59,707 nt of DNA from Candidatus Saccharimonadota bacterium (GCA_017406985.1 JAFQXL010000004.1:1-59707), one strand, 5' to 3'. Shown: positions 1 to 8,643, counted from the stretch's first letter. Notes: generated from the letters alone by a model not told the origin. Numbers and translations: made by a program.

Positions 1-52
1 CGGCGACCTTCGCCTTACCATGGCGACGCTCTGCCAACTGAGCTATCACGGC
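1..52 (-). tRNA. tRNA-Thr (GGT), 3' part cut by window edge
   Basis: Read on the minus strand, the 5' acceptor strand GCCGTGA begins at 52, followed by a normal D-arm (GCTC...GAGC) and an anticodon arm TCGCC-ATGGTAA-GGCGA. The loop gives anticodon GGT, so threonine ACC/ACU codons. The variable loop is visible, but the T-arm and 3' acceptor strand lie before base 1. A second, broken gene with the same anticodon lies just upstream in the same orientation. Confidence 0.9.
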
Positions 53-130
53 ATATTGCCTTATACCAAACTTTTTTGGAATCGTTTAGTCCGACTTTTT
101 AAGGTATTATTCTTCTCCTTATCCTCGACC

Positions 131-206
131 TTTTAGCTCAGTTCCGCTATTGGGGTGAGTGTCTATCCTTACCATGGATGCGCTCTACCGACTGAGCTAA
201 GATGGC
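131..206 (-). pseudogene. Broken tRNA-Thr (GGT): 5' half with inverted D-arm copy
   Basis: From 206 downward on the minus strand there is an intact 5' half: acceptor GCCATCT, D-arm GCTC...GAGC, and anticodon arm CATCC-ATGGTAA-GGATA with anticodon GGT. After that there is no T-arm (no TTCRA loop) and no matching AGATGGC 3' acceptor strand within the next ~120 bases. Instead the D-arm sequence returns in inverted form: 133-142 and 191-200 are perfect 10-bp inverted repeats. It cannot form a normal cloverleaf. The neighbouring complete-looking tRNA-Thr has the same anticodon, so loss would be tolerated. A non-tRNA role as a folded RNA is possible. Confidence 0.6.
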
Positions 207-225
207 AACTTCTTTATATTATAAT

Positions 226-256
226 AAAAAATCCCCTATATTTCAAGGGGATTTTA
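226..256 (-). terminator. Rho-independent terminator
   Basis: Inverted repeat AATCCCC / GGGGATT (230-253) lies directly after the stop of the gene at 263-766 and is followed on the minus strand by a T-rich run. The plus strand also has T residues after the stem. Confidence 0.8.
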
Positions 257-262
257 GTTTAA

Positions 263-766
263 TTAGGCGTTAACGACTTTCTTGTTATATTTGGCCTTGC
301 CGAAACCGAGAATTAGCCAACAGATATTCGGGAAGAAGAATAGGGCAACCATAAAGAGAGTTCCTTTACCGAAGGCTTTAGCGGTATTGATAACATATTT
401 AATCTGCGCGATTATTGTAAAGATAATATATACGACTGTTGCAATTAGAAGAACTGGATGTTCGCCGAAATTAAAGTTCTTAATCGCCTCGTCGGAGCTA
501 AGATTAAGATTCTGAGTACTGGCGATAATGTTATAGACGATACCAATGAGAATAATTGCCCAGAACCAGCCTTTAAGACCAACAATCTTATAAAGAAGGT
601 AGTTATTGTAAATAGGGATAAGCGCTTTCCAGCCTTTTTCGCCGGCCTTCTGAAGAATTTTCCAGCTAGCAATTACGGTAAGTATGTAAAAAATAATTGC
701 AAAAGTGAGCGTGCCGCCGATAACCATTCCTGCCGCAGCCGCTTCGCCATTTGTTAAATTGTTCAT
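263..766 (-). CDS. DUF5684-like integral membrane protein
   Basis: A 167-residue protein with about four predicted membrane segments (roughly residues 13-35, 66-84, 104-121 and 136-156). The loop after the first segment holds AGEKGWKALIPIYN (41-54), typical of DUF5684-type small membrane proteins, in which a cytoplasmic KAG-x-W-x-x-l-i-P-x-Y-N stretch follows the first helix. The function of that family is unknown; its members are often found near signal peptidase or export genes. An AGGAG ribosome binding site lies just before the ATG and a TACAAT-type -10 box further upstream. It is transcribed alone, with a terminator at its 3' end. Confidence 0.7.
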   Translation of the reverse strand: MNNLTNGEAAAAGMVIGGTLTFAIIFYILTVIASWKILQKAGEKGWKALIPIYNNYLLYKIVGLKGWFWAIILIGIVYNIIASTQNLNLSSDEAIKNFNFGEHPVLLIATVVYIIFTIIAQIKYVINTAKAFGKGTLFMVALFFFPNICWLILGFGKAKYNKKVVNA

Positions 767-837
767 TAGAACTCCTTATGATTATTATGCCTATATTGTA
801 GCATAAGGATTTTTAAAAATCAAAAAACTTTTAGTGG

Positions 838-1620
838 CTATTGAATTAATTTTCGGCGCGGAGCAGGTTTTTTCTTTATAGCTTTTGGTTTTTCTTCGCG
901 CTTTTTTGGATATATAATTTTAGTAGTTTTTCGAACGATTCGGCGAGAACGATTTTTCTTAGCTAAAGCTTCCGCTTCACGGCGGGTATTATCGTCGGCG
1001 ATTTTCTTTTCAATTCGAGCAGTCGTTTCAGCAATCATTTCTAGATCTTCTGCCTCTTCGTAAATGGTCAAAATTAGACGTAAAGTCGAAGTAGAATGAT
1101 CGAGTTTATAGGCATTTTCAAGCGATTCGATAGCCTTTTTTCTCTGTCCCATTTTTTCATAGGCTTTCGAGAGGGCGATATGACGCGCCGGGACCGCTTC
1201 TTCGAGTTCTAGTGCCTGTTCAAAGGCCATTGCCGCCTTTTCATAAGCGCCAGTTTCAAGATAAATCAAACCAACGTTATGAAGCGAACTCGCGTTATTA
1301 TCGAGACTTTGAGCGATTTCAAAGCATTCAATCGCCTCGTCGTAATTCTGTTCTTTTGCATATAAAATTCCGAGACGGTTATAAGCCGCGGCGTTTTTTT
1401 CATCAAATTTTAAGATGGTAAGAAGCGCCTTTTCGGCTCTTAGAGGCTTTCGGTTTTTCATGGAAACCTGCGCAACGTCCCAAAGTTTTTTCATTTGGTT
1501 ATTATATTTTTCGCTTCTTCCCTCTTTTTCTTCAGCTTCTTTAACTTCGGCGGGTTTTCTAATAGGATAGAAAAAGATAATGTAAAAAGCTAAAATTAAA
1601 ATAACTATGATTCCTAGCAT
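838..1620 (-). CDS. Membrane-anchored TPR-repeat protein
   Basis: A 260-residue protein with one N-terminal membrane segment (residues 2-19), a charged linker, and then about four tetratricopeptide repeats (about 43-75, 77-109, 110-143, 145-176) with the usual A/G/Y/A spacing, such as NRLGILYAKEQNYDEAIECF. The C-terminal ~40 residues are very basic (RRIVRKTTK...). TPR arrays bind partner proteins; here the scaffold would face the cytoplasm or the outside depending on anchor topology. No enzyme domain is seen. A TATAAT box lies six bases upstream of the ATG (predicted leaderless). The gene is the first of a run of minus-strand genes but is followed by its own gap. Confidence 0.75.
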   Translation of the reverse strand: MLGIIVILILAFYIIFFYPIRKPAEVKEAEEKEGRSEKYNNQMKKLWDVAQVSMKNRKPLRAEKALLTILKFDEKNAAAYNRLGILYAKEQNYDEAIECFEIAQSLDNNASSLHNVGLIYLETGAYEKAAMAFEQALELEEAVPARHIALSKAYEKMGQRKKAIESLENAYKLDHSTSTLRLILTIYEEAEDLEMIAETTARIEKKIADDNTRREAEALAKKNRSRRIVRKTTKIIYPKKREEKPKAIKKKPAPRRKLIQ

Positions 1621-1626
1621 AAGTAT

Positions 1627-1632
1627 ATTATA
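1627..1632 (-). promoter_or_regulatory. Extended -10 box, TPR gene (leaderless)
   Basis: TGA-TATAAT on the minus strand ends six bases before the ATG at 1620, so transcription would begin at about the start codon. Confidence 0.55.
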
Positions 1633-2323
1633 TCAAATTAGCGACTATTTGTAAGCGGATAATTCCGTTTTTAGAGATGTTTTCGTGTGCTTTGATTAAG
1701 CCATTAATTTTCTTCGTAAAAGCTTCGTTTTTAGTTTTAAAATAAGACTTCTCAGCGAGCTCGATAGTTGTTTTTAAGACTTCTAAAACAAATTCGCGAC
1801 GCGGGGATTTTTCGGTATCTTTTCTCTTATGTAACTCTTCGGCAATGTCTAAAACTTGCGCCTGATTCGCGACGAGGAGGCGTTTTGATAGCTCGAAGAC
1901 TTCTTTTTCGGCTTTAGGAGGCGTTTCTAAGGCGTTTAATTTTAAGGGCGTATAGATAGCGGCTCTTGAGCGAATCGTCGGGAGAAGGGCATCTGGCGTC
2001 GTTGTAAAGAGGATAAAATGATAATTTTCTTTCGGTTCTTCAAAAAGCTTAAGCGCGGAGTTTTGAGCCTGAATTTGTAGCTTTTCGGCATTTTTAAAGA
2101 GAAAAAAACGAGGATAATTAGTTTTTGTAGTAGTTAGATTAATTACCTCGCGGATTTGGTCGATATTATGGTTTTCAATAATTAAACAATTTCCTAGAGT
2201 TTTTGTTAGATTTTCTAAACTAAAAATTTCGTCGCCGACTTTTTCGCCGTCTTTTAAGCAAATAATCGAAGTTCCAGAGTTTTTTAAGATATTTTCGAGT
2301 TCTTTTAGGTTTTTAAAAAACAT
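1628..2323 (-). CDS. DNA polymerase III delta'-like subunit (HolB-like)
   Basis: A 231-residue protein resembling clamp-loader delta' subunits. It keeps the region NSALKLFEEP (88-97) followed by a hydrophobic strand and the TIRSRA motif (116-121), matching the conserved SRC arginine that completes the neighbouring ATPase site. It has no Walker A P-loop, as expected of a non-ATPase delta' wing, and is short compared with ~330-residue HolB of other bacteria. It would help load the beta clamp onto DNA. Its start overlaps the end of the upstream pseudouridine synthase gene by 11 bases, so the two are probably co-transcribed and translationally coupled. Confidence 0.7.
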   Translation of the reverse strand: MFFKNLKELENILKNSGTSIICLKDGEKVGDEIFSLENLTKTLGNCLIIENHNIDQIREVINLTTTKTNYPRFFLFKNAEKLQIQAQNSALKLFEEPKENYHFILFTTTPDALLPTIRSRAAIYTPLKLNALETPPKAEKEVFELSKRLLVANQAQVLDIAEELHKRKDTEKSPRREFVLEVLKTTIELAEKSYFKTKNEAFTKKINGLIKAHENISKNGIIRLQIVANLI

Positions 2324-3221
2324 GATTAAATTCCTCTGGGAGCGGAGCTTCGAAGATTCGGCGGTCGCCTTTCGGGATAGTTATTTCGAGTTTCGCGGCA
2401 TGAAGAAAAAGTCTTAAATTGGAATCTGGCTCTGCCGTTCCATAGACGCGATCGCCTAAAATTGGCGTTCCGAGATAATTAAGGTGGACGCGGAGCTGAT
2501 GGGTTCGGCCGGTCGTCGGGCGGAGTTCGAGAAGCGAGTATTTATTGTTAGTCTTAATAACTTTATAATAAGTTTGAGACGGTTTTCCGCTCGGATCGAC
2601 TAGAAAAGTCGAAGGGCGTTTTAAATTTCGCGCAATCGGTAAATCGATCATGGCCTCGTCTAGCTTCGGTCTTCCCTCGACGACCGCGTAATAGGTTTTA
2701 TGTGTTTTTCGTTCTTGAAACTGTTTACGGAGCATTCTTTGAGTTTCTTTATTTTTTCCTAAAATGACAACTCCGCTTGTGTCGCGATCTAAGCGATGGA
2801 CAAGAAGGCCATAATCTTCTAAGGTCGGCTCGAAAGTCCGCATTCCTTTTGTCGTCGAGAGAAGTCCGGTCGGCTTATTGACGACTAAAACATTTTCGTC
2901 TTCAAAAATAGTCTCTGGGCGCATATTTTCGACCGCTTGTTTCTTAAGGCTGTCGTCAGTATATTCTTTCGGGAGATTTAGTTCTATTTCGGTTTCTTTT
3001 TCAAGTAAGGTATTCGGTTTTAAAACGGTTTTTCCGCCGGCTTTTACGTAACCGGATTTAATAAAAGTCTGAAGCGTAGAGCGATTATATTTCGGAAATT
3101 TTTCAACTAAAAGTTTATCGAGACGAAACTTCTCGATTTTCTCTTCTTCGGCGATTTCGACGTCGCCATTGATAACGCGCGAAAGCGAAGGTTTACTAAA
3201 TTTTTTTCCAGTTATAATCAT
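2313..3221 (-). CDS. RluA-family RNA pseudouridine synthase
   Basis: A 302-residue enzyme that converts uridine to pseudouridine in rRNA. An S4 RNA-binding domain (about residues 31-80) is followed by the catalytic domain with HRLDRDTSG (142-150), whose Asp145 is the catalytic nucleophile-type aspartate of the family. Later motifs such as LRPTTGRTHQLRVHL match RluD/RluC-type enzymes. The exact target uridine cannot be told from the sequence. An AGAGAAG-type ribosome binding site precedes the ATG. It overlaps the delta'-like gene downstream and follows the HtrA gene by 19 bases. Confidence 0.88.
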   Translation of the reverse strand: MIITGKKFSKPSLSRVINGDVEIAEEEKIEKFRLDKLLVEKFPKYNRSTLQTFIKSGYVKAGGKTVLKPNTLLEKETEIELNLPKEYTDDSLKKQAVENMRPETIFEDENVLVVNKPTGLLSTTKGMRTFEPTLEDYGLLVHRLDRDTSGVVILGKNKETQRMLRKQFQERKTHKTYYAVVEGRPKLDEAMIDLPIARNLKRPSTFLVDPSGKPSQTYYKVIKTNNKYSLLELRPTTGRTHQLRVHLNYLGTPILGDRVYGTAEPDSNLRLFLHAAKLEITIPKGDRRIFEAPLPEEFNHVF

Positions 3222-3240
3222 ATCTTCTCTATTATTTTAA

Positions 3241-4362
3241 TTAGTTTTTATAGGCTTGTAAGGTAGCTTTTAAGGTAGTTTCGTTTCCGTCGCGGAGAAC
3301 CGTTAAAGCGACGGTGTCGCCGACTTTATATTCGCCGATTAAAGTCGTTAGAGAACCTGCCTTACCGATTTCGACGTTATTAATTTTTGTGATAATGTCG
3401 CCCTGTTTTAAGCCGGCTTTTTCGCCAGCTCCGCCGGCGACGACCGAGTTTGCGTCTTCGAGATAAGCGCCAGCTTTAACCGAAAGATTATATTCTTCGG
3501 CGACCGAAGCGTCGATCGGAAGATAGCTAATATTTAAGACGGCGCGAGCAAATTCGCCAGTCGCGATTACGTTTCGAATAATTCCCTTTACGCTCGCGAT
3601 AGGAATAGCGAAGCCGACAGTTTGGGAGCTTGAAGCGTAGGCGGTAGCGATTCCGATAACTTCGCCGGCGGCGTTAATAATTGGACCGCCAGAGTTTCCG
3701 CCGTTAATCGCGGCGTCGGTCTGGAGCATATCTGAAAGTCTTTCATAAGCCGAGCCAGTAGAATCAGAAGCGACAAGGCTTCGACCGGTTCCGGAGATAA
3801 TCCCGGCGGTAACCGAGTTCTGATATTCGCCGAGCGCGTTTCCGATAACGATAACTTGTTGTCCGGCGTTAACGGTCTTTGAGTCGCCAAGTGTAACCGG
3901 CTTAAAGTTTTGAGGGTTATCGACTTTTAAGATTGCGGAGTCGTTTAGTGGATCGAGACCGACGACTTTAACGTTTTTATAAGTTGTTCCGTCATTCAAG
4001 GTCACGTTAACGGTTTTAGCGTCTTCGACGACGTGTTTATTAGTCATAATATAACCGTCTTCAGTCAAGATAAAACCGGTTCCGGCGGCGGTAGAAGTCG
4101 AGCTAGAACCGTTCCAGCTTTGAGTTCTAACTTCAGTCGTAATCGAGACGACACTATCGGAGACTTTCGCGGCGACTTCGGCGATAGAACCTTCGACGAA
4201 GCTCGCGGCGTTTCCGTCTGAGCCGGAATAAGTCGTAATCCCGATATTTTTATCGTAATAATTATAGATTCCGAACCCAAGGCTGGCGAGCGCGACAATG
4301 AAAGTTAAGACCGAAAAAGTATTGATATTGATTGATGGTTTTTTATTGTTTTCTTCGTCCAT
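3241..4362 (-). CDS. HtrA/DegP-type serine protease with PDZ domain
   Basis: Membrane-anchored envelope protease, 373 residues from the ATG at 4362, chosen because AAGGAGG lies five bases before it; an upstream in-frame start at 4380 lacks this. One N-terminal membrane segment (about 16-34) is followed by a trypsin-fold domain with the triad His110 (NKHVVED), Asp141 (LNDSAI) and Ser224 (GGNSGGP), then a single C-terminal PDZ domain (about 285-373). HtrA proteins degrade or hold misfolded exported proteins. The one-PDZ, TM-anchored layout is that of HtrA of Gram-positive bacteria. It follows an unknown membrane protein and signal peptidase I, an export and quality-control group. Confidence 0.9.
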   Translation of the reverse strand: MDEENNKKPSININTFSVLTFIVALASLGFGIYNYYDKNIGITTYSGSDGNAASFVEGSIAEVAAKVSDSVVSITTEVRTQSWNGSSSTSTAAGTGFILTEDGYIMTNKHVVEDAKTVNVTLNDGTTYKNVKVVGLDPLNDSAILKVDNPQNFKPVTLGDSKTVNAGQQVIVIGNALGEYQNSVTAGIISGTGRSLVASDSTGSAYERLSDMLQTDAAINGGNSGGPIINAAGEVIGIATAYASSSQTVGFAIPIASVKGIIRNVIATGEFARAVLNISYLPIDASVAEEYNLSVKAGAYLEDANSVVAGGAGEKAGLKQGDIITKINNVEIGKAGSLTTLIGEYKVGDTVALTVLRDGNETTLKATLQAYKN

Positions 4363-4372
4363 AAATACCTCC

Positions 4373-5155
4373 TTAGACATTAAATATCGGTTGACTAAAC
4401 CAGATAACGATTAGCGCGATTAACAGAACGGAAAACACTGTCGGCATTCCGATTTCAGACCAAATAATTTTTCCCTCGTTTCGATTTAAAGACTTATAAA
4501 CAAAGCCAAAAAGATAAGCTAAAACGGTTAAGACAATCGAAAGTTGAGGGATAATAATTCCGGTTCCGGCGAAAGAATAGACAATTAGCCAGTTATGACA
4601 GAGCCAGGCGACTTCAGCGGCGACGATTCCCGCGATTAACATTATAACGTTATAGTTTTCGTCGTCGCCTTGAACTAAGACGTGGCGCGCGCTAGCGTAG
4701 CCAATAATAAAACAGCCGAGAACGAGAAAACTCGAATCGGCGCTCGCGGTCATTAAAGTTAAAGCGATAGTTCCGAAGAAAATTGCGAAAAGCGATTGGA
4801 GATTCGTCGAGAGTTCAGTCGACTTTGGCTTTAAAACAACGAGCCAGAATGAATACAGGGCGGCGAGAATAAAATGAATCGGTAAGACGACCGAGCCGGA
4901 ACAATAAGCAATAAAAACAAAAGAACAACCGACGATTAAATCGACGAGGTTAGACTTTAGATTTAACTCCCAGTAGCGCGGACGAACGGCAAACATACGC
5001 CATTTCGAAAGAAAAACAAGAAGAAGCCCGATTACGAAACTGCCGGTTGCCCAAGTAATATAGATAGAGCCGGCGGCAAGCGCAATATTGAGTGCGACAT
5101 GTAAGGCCGAGCTTAAAGCGTTACGGCTTTTTCGGATAAAAACGAAATCAGACAT
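4373..5155 (-). CDS. Unknown polytopic membrane protein
   Basis: A 260-residue protein with about seven to eight hydrophobic segments spread over its length, a basic N-terminus (FIRKSRNALSS) and basic loops between the helices, for example RPRYWELNLKSN. I do not recognise a named family and see no catalytic motif. It sits between signal peptidase I, whose stop overlaps its start by one base, and the HtrA protease 10 bases downstream, so the three are very probably one operon. A role in export or in envelope maintenance is a guess from context only. Codon use is like its neighbours. Confidence 0.75.
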   Translation of the reverse strand: MSDFVFIRKSRNALSSALHVALNIALAAGSIYITWATGSFVIGLLLVFLSKWRMFAVRPRYWELNLKSNLVDLIVGCSFVFIAYCSGSVVLPIHFILAALYSFWLVVLKPKSTELSTNLQSLFAIFFGTIALTLMTASADSSFLVLGCFIIGYASARHVLVQGDDENYNVIMLIAGIVAAEVAWLCHNWLIVYSFAGTGIIIPQLSIVLTVLAYLFGFVYKSLNRNEGKIIWSEIGMPTVFSVLLIALIVIWFSQPIFNV

Positions 5156-5799
5156 TAGAAGAACCTCATTTGGTTAAACGGGAAGAGGCGGACGACGACT
5201 GGACCGATAATTCGACAATACGGAACGGTTCCAAGCCCATAACGAGAATCATAAGAATGTGTCCCTTCGCGGTTATCGCCAGCGACGAAAATCTCGCCTT
5301 CCGGAACAATCATGTCGACTTCGCCAGAAGTAGAAGCTTTCGGGCCGTCATTTTCAGATTTTCTAGTATCGTTATCAGGTAAGAAACCTTCAGGATGTTC
5401 GTCGTTATAAACAGTTAAAGTTCCGTCTTTAACGACAACGCGCTCGCCCGGAAAAGCGATTACACGTTTAATAATATATTGGTCACGGACGCTCGGATCG
5501 ACTCCGCAAGTAAGCGGGCCGTCGGCTTCGCCATTAACGAAGACGATTACTTGTCCGCGTTCAGGAACATATTCTTCGCCTTTAAAATGGGCAATCGAAA
5601 CGGCGAGACGATTAACGATTACGCGGTCATTATTATGTAAAGTATTTTCCATAGAAACGCCAACAACGTTATAAGAGCGAAAAACATAAGCGTTTAAAAC
5701 CATAGTCCCGACGACAATCGCAATAACAAAACAGATTAAGCTAAGGACATCTTTTATAATCGGGTGTCGTTCGAAAATAGTTAGTTCTTTTTTCTCCAT
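5155..5799 (-). CDS. lepB: Signal peptidase I
   Basis: Type I signal peptidase, 214 residues, which cleaves signal peptides from exported proteins on the outer face of the membrane. One N-terminal membrane segment (about 18-38) is followed by the Ser49 motif (GVSMENTL), the Lys111 motif (YIIKRVIAFPGE), and the GDNREGTHSYDSRYGLG box near the C-terminus. Ser49 and Lys111 form the catalytic dyad. The size resembles Gram-positive SipS-type enzymes rather than the two-TM E. coli enzyme. A TGG-TAAAAT -10 box ends seven bases before the ATG, so a leaderless transcript is predicted. Confidence 0.93.
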   Translation of the reverse strand: MEKKELTIFERHPIIKDVLSLICFVIAIVVGTMVLNAYVFRSYNVVGVSMENTLHNNDRVIVNRLAVSIAHFKGEEYVPERGQVIVFVNGEADGPLTCGVDPSVRDQYIIKRVIAFPGERVVVKDGTLTVYNDEHPEGFLPDNDTRKSENDGPKASTSGEVDMIVPEGEIFVAGDNREGTHSYDSRYGLGTVPYCRIIGPVVVRLFPFNQMRFF

Positions 5800-5806
5800 A
5801 TCTTCT

Positions 5807-5812
5807 ATTTTA
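5807..5812 (-). promoter_or_regulatory. Extended -10 box of lepB (leaderless)
   Basis: TGG-TAAAAT on the minus strand, seven bases before the ATG of the signal peptidase gene. Confidence 0.5.
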
Positions 5813-5821
5813 CCATAAAAC

Positions 5822-6799
5822 CTATAAATTCAGAATAAAACTAGTGCTTTTATTATCAGAGTCGGCGAAAAGTTTCCATCCGTTTTTTGTTGCGACTTCA
5901 CTCGCGATAGCGAGACCGAGTCCGACGCCACTTTTTGTCTTATCGACTTGATAGAAACGCTCGAAAAGATGCGGTAGTTTTTCCTTTTCAATCGTCGTTC
6001 CGTCGTTTTTAATAATAACTTTTCTTTCGGAAACAGAAACAGTAATCTTTTTATCGGAATATTTGATTGCGTTATCGAGTAAGATATTTAAAATTTGTTT
6101 AAGCGCGGAGAGATTCAAAGAAAGCTTTTTAGTTTCTTCGCCTTTAAGCATTAACTTAATTCCCTTTTTGTCGATTTGAGGCTTTAAGGGGGTAGTTAAT
6201 TTTTTCATTAAGGCTTTTAGCTCGACCTCGGATTTTTCGTCATTCTCGTTCGTACCCGCCTCAACACGAGCAAGAGCGAGGAGCTGTCCGTTTAACTCGG
6301 CGAGTTCTTTGGCCTTTTCGGCAGCGTTATTAATCCAGATATTATCGGTAATCTCGCTTGCTTCGAGGTTTGCTTGGATAACGGCGAGCGGAGTCTTAAT
6401 TTCGTGGGAAGCGTTAGCAATAAATTGTTTTTGAGCTTCATAGGTCTCTTTAACGGGCTTGATACTTTGGTCAGCAAGAAAGAGGACTAAAATAAAGACG
6501 AGAAACTCGACACAAACCCCCGTAATAATAAGAGAAATAAGAAGAGTTTTTAAAGCGTTTTCGCGGTCTTCGTTAATGTGTTTTCGAATCTCTTTCATAA
6601 CTTGTCCGTTTTCAAATTCTTCAGAATTTGTCGTAACGGTTCCGGAATTATTAGAGTTCTCCCACTCGGCTTTCGGCATTGGGCGATTTGCGACGCTTGT
6701 AGAAACTACGGAATAAATTACGGAAAAGGCAATAATAAGAACGACCGTCGTCGACGCCATTGAGATTCCAACAATTCTATTTCGTAGTTTCTTAAACAT
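5822..6799 (-). CDS. Two-component sensor histidine kinase
   Basis: A 325-residue membrane kinase with two membrane segments (about 11-33 and 85-109) flanking a short ~50-residue external loop. These are followed by a HisKA dimerisation domain with phospho-acceptor His132 (FIANASHEIKTPLAV) and a HATPase domain with an N-box (LLDNAIKYSD) and a G-box (KSGVGLGLAIAS). It resembles class I EnvZ/BaeS-type kinases but has no clear HAMP domain. It autophosphorylates and passes phosphate to the response regulator encoded 9 bases upstream. The signal is not evident from the sequence. Confidence 0.92.
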   Translation of the reverse strand: MFKKLRNRIVGISMASTTVVLIIAFSVIYSVVSTSVANRPMPKAEWENSNNSGTVTTNSEEFENGQVMKEIRKHINEDRENALKTLLISLIITGVCVEFLVFILVLFLADQSIKPVKETYEAQKQFIANASHEIKTPLAVIQANLEASEITDNIWINNAAEKAKELAELNGQLLALARVEAGTNENDEKSEVELKALMKKLTTPLKPQIDKKGIKLMLKGEETKKLSLNLSALKQILNILLDNAIKYSDKKITVSVSERKVIIKNDGTTIEKEKLPHLFERFYQVDKTKSGVGLGLAIASEVATKNGWKLFADSDNKSTSFILNL

Positions 6800-6808
6800 A
6801 TTTTTCTC

Positions 6809-7468
6809 CTATCTTGTGATAAGTTTATAACCGAGATTACGGATAGTTTTAATTACGCATTTACTTTTCAAGGTCTTTAACTTTTTCCTTAGGTAGCTCA
6901 TATAAACTTCGACGTAGTTCTCTTCCGCGACAGAATCTGAGCCCCAAATTTTCGCAAGAAGATATTCTTTTTTCTGAACGACGCCCGGATTTTTAATTAA
7001 GACTTCCATAATTTTTTCTTCTTTTTCAGTCAGAGGGATGTTATTCAAAGTTCGATTATCGAGGTTTAGATTTAAATCTTCGAAATGAATCTCGGTCTCA
7101 GATTTTAGTGGCGGGCGGCGGTTAAGCGCGTTTAAGCGAGCGATAAGCTCGGAAGTTTTAAACGGTTTCGAGAGATAATCGTCGGCGCCCATAGTTAAAC
7201 CTTTAACTTTATCTTCGACTTCCGAGAGCGCGGAAAGCATAATTACCGGTGTCTTTATATTTCGGTCGCGAATTGCTTTTAGAATGTCAAAGCCAGAGAG
7301 TTTTGGAAGCATCACGTCTAGAACGATTGCGTCATAAATCGGGTTAACCGACATGTCAAGACCTTTTTCACCATCATCAGCCCAGTCGACCGCAATATCA
7401 GCTTTCTTAAGCATGTGGATTACGGCGTCGGCCAAATATTTTTCATCTTCAACGTATAATATTCTCAT
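6809..7468 (-). CDS. OmpR-family response regulator
   Basis: A 219-residue DNA-binding regulator. The receiver domain (1-~115) has the acidic pair EDE (7-9), phospho-acceptor Asp51 (IVLDVMLPKLSG) and the conserved Lys in LSKPFKTSEL. A winged-helix domain (about 128-219) ends in YMSYLRKKLK...IRNLGYKL, typical of OmpR/PhoB. It forms a pair with the sensor kinase next to it. A TATAAT box lies upstream and AAAGGAC precedes the ATG, so unlike many genes here this operon has a normal ribosome binding site and a short leader. No target can be named. Confidence 0.93.
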   Translation of the reverse strand: MRILYVEDEKYLADAVIHMLKKADIAVDWADDGEKGLDMSVNPIYDAIVLDVMLPKLSGFDILKAIRDRNIKTPVIMLSALSEVEDKVKGLTMGADDYLSKPFKTSELIARLNALNRRPPLKSETEIHFEDLNLNLDNRTLNNIPLTEKEEKIMEVLIKNPGVVQKKEYLLAKIWGSDSVAEENYVEVYMSYLRKKLKTLKSKCVIKTIRNLGYKLITR

Positions 7469-7531
7469 AAATGTCCTTTCGTTTATACCTCTATTATATC
7501 GGCCGAACCTTAACTGAAACTTAAAAATTCC

Positions 7532-8617
7532 TTAAGCTTCGCGAAGCTCTTTTAAGTTTGGGTATTCTTCAATAAAGACTTTAATACAGCCGGCAATCGG
7601 GATTGCGACGACACAGCCGATTAAGCCGAATGAATAGACGCCGATTGTAACGGAAACAAGAATTAGAAGCGGCGGGAGCGACATACCCTTTCCTTGGATT
7701 TTTGGCGAGATTAAGTTGTTCTCGAACTGAGAATAGATAATGTAGAAAACGAGGAAGATAAACGCGGCTAAAATCGAGTTCGGAATTAGAAGGAGCGTAA
7801 CGAGAGCGGCGGTAATAATCGGGCCAAACATCGGAATTAGATAGAAGAAGGCAGCGACAAGCCCCATCGGGATTGCGAGATTTGCCGAGAAGCCGAGGAT
7901 AATACTTAAAAGCAAGATAGAGACGGCGACGACGGTTCCGTCTAAAATCGCGACGAGAAGTTGTCCGGAAACATAGCGCGAGATAACTTCCGCCATTCGT
8001 CCGATAATTCGGCGCCAGACTTTACTCGCTTTTTTATTCTTTCCGGAGAAGGACTTCCAGACTTTATCCATTAAATCTGGACCTTGTAACATAAAGAGAA
8101 TAGTTAAGACGATAATAAGAATAGTCGCGGTCGCGATAGAGCTAATCGTCCCAATACTGGAGAGGGCGAAGTCGGAAAAACCGGAAGCGAAAGACGAAGT
8201 CATATCTTTGACGCCGGCGACGATTTGTTCAGATAAATCAGGGACGCCGATAGACCTTCCGAAGTTATCGAGCGCACCACTACTTAAGAAATTATTAACC
8301 TGTTCTGGCGCGGTAGCAAGGAACTTAGAAGTTTCATTAACGATAACCGGGCCAGCAAGCCAAATTACGGCAACAATCGAAAAAACGACGATTAAAACCG
8401 ACACAATCGAAGCTAAACCGCGACGCTCTTTTCTCTTGTCGAGATTATCGATTTTTTTAGCGAGCGGGCTTAATGCAACGGCGAAGAAAATCGAAGCGAT
8501 TATAATAATAATTCCGGTCATAGCTTGAAGAATTAAAGATCCGGCTAAAGCTAGACCGATAATTACTAGCCAGAAACGGACAAATGTTTTAGTATCAACT
8601 TCAATTGCTCTACTCAC
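7532..8617 (-). CDS. AI-2E family transporter (PerM/YdiK-like)
   Basis: A 361-residue membrane protein with about eight membrane segments. It has the family layout: two N-terminal helix pairs, a long external segment (EQVNNFLSSGALDNF...), then the conserved helical block ending VAIPIAGCIKVFIEEY. Members export autoinducer-2 (TqsA) or other small solutes or act as antiporters; the substrate here is unknown. The start is taken as GTG at 8617 because AAAGGAGG lies five bases before it; the longer in-frame ATG at 8662 overlaps cysS and has no such site. It is 26 bases downstream of cysS. Confidence 0.85.
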   Translation of the reverse strand: MSRAIEVDTKTFVRFWLVIIGLALAGSLILQAMTGIIIIIASIFFAVALSPLAKKIDNLDKRKERRGLASIVSVLIVVFSIVAVIWLAGPVIVNETSKFLATAPEQVNNFLSSGALDNFGRSIGVPDLSEQIVAGVKDMTSSFASGFSDFALSSIGTISSIATATILIIVLTILFMLQGPDLMDKVWKSFSGKNKKASKVWRRIIGRMAEVISRYVSGQLLVAILDGTVVAVSILLLSIILGFSANLAIPMGLVAAFFYLIPMFGPIITAALVTLLLIPNSILAAFIFLVFYIIYSQFENNLISPKIQGKGMSLPPLLILVSVTIGVYSFGLIGCVVAIPIAGCIKVFIEEYPNLKELREA

Positions 8618-8643
8618 AAGCCTCCTTTTTAATATTTTATCAT

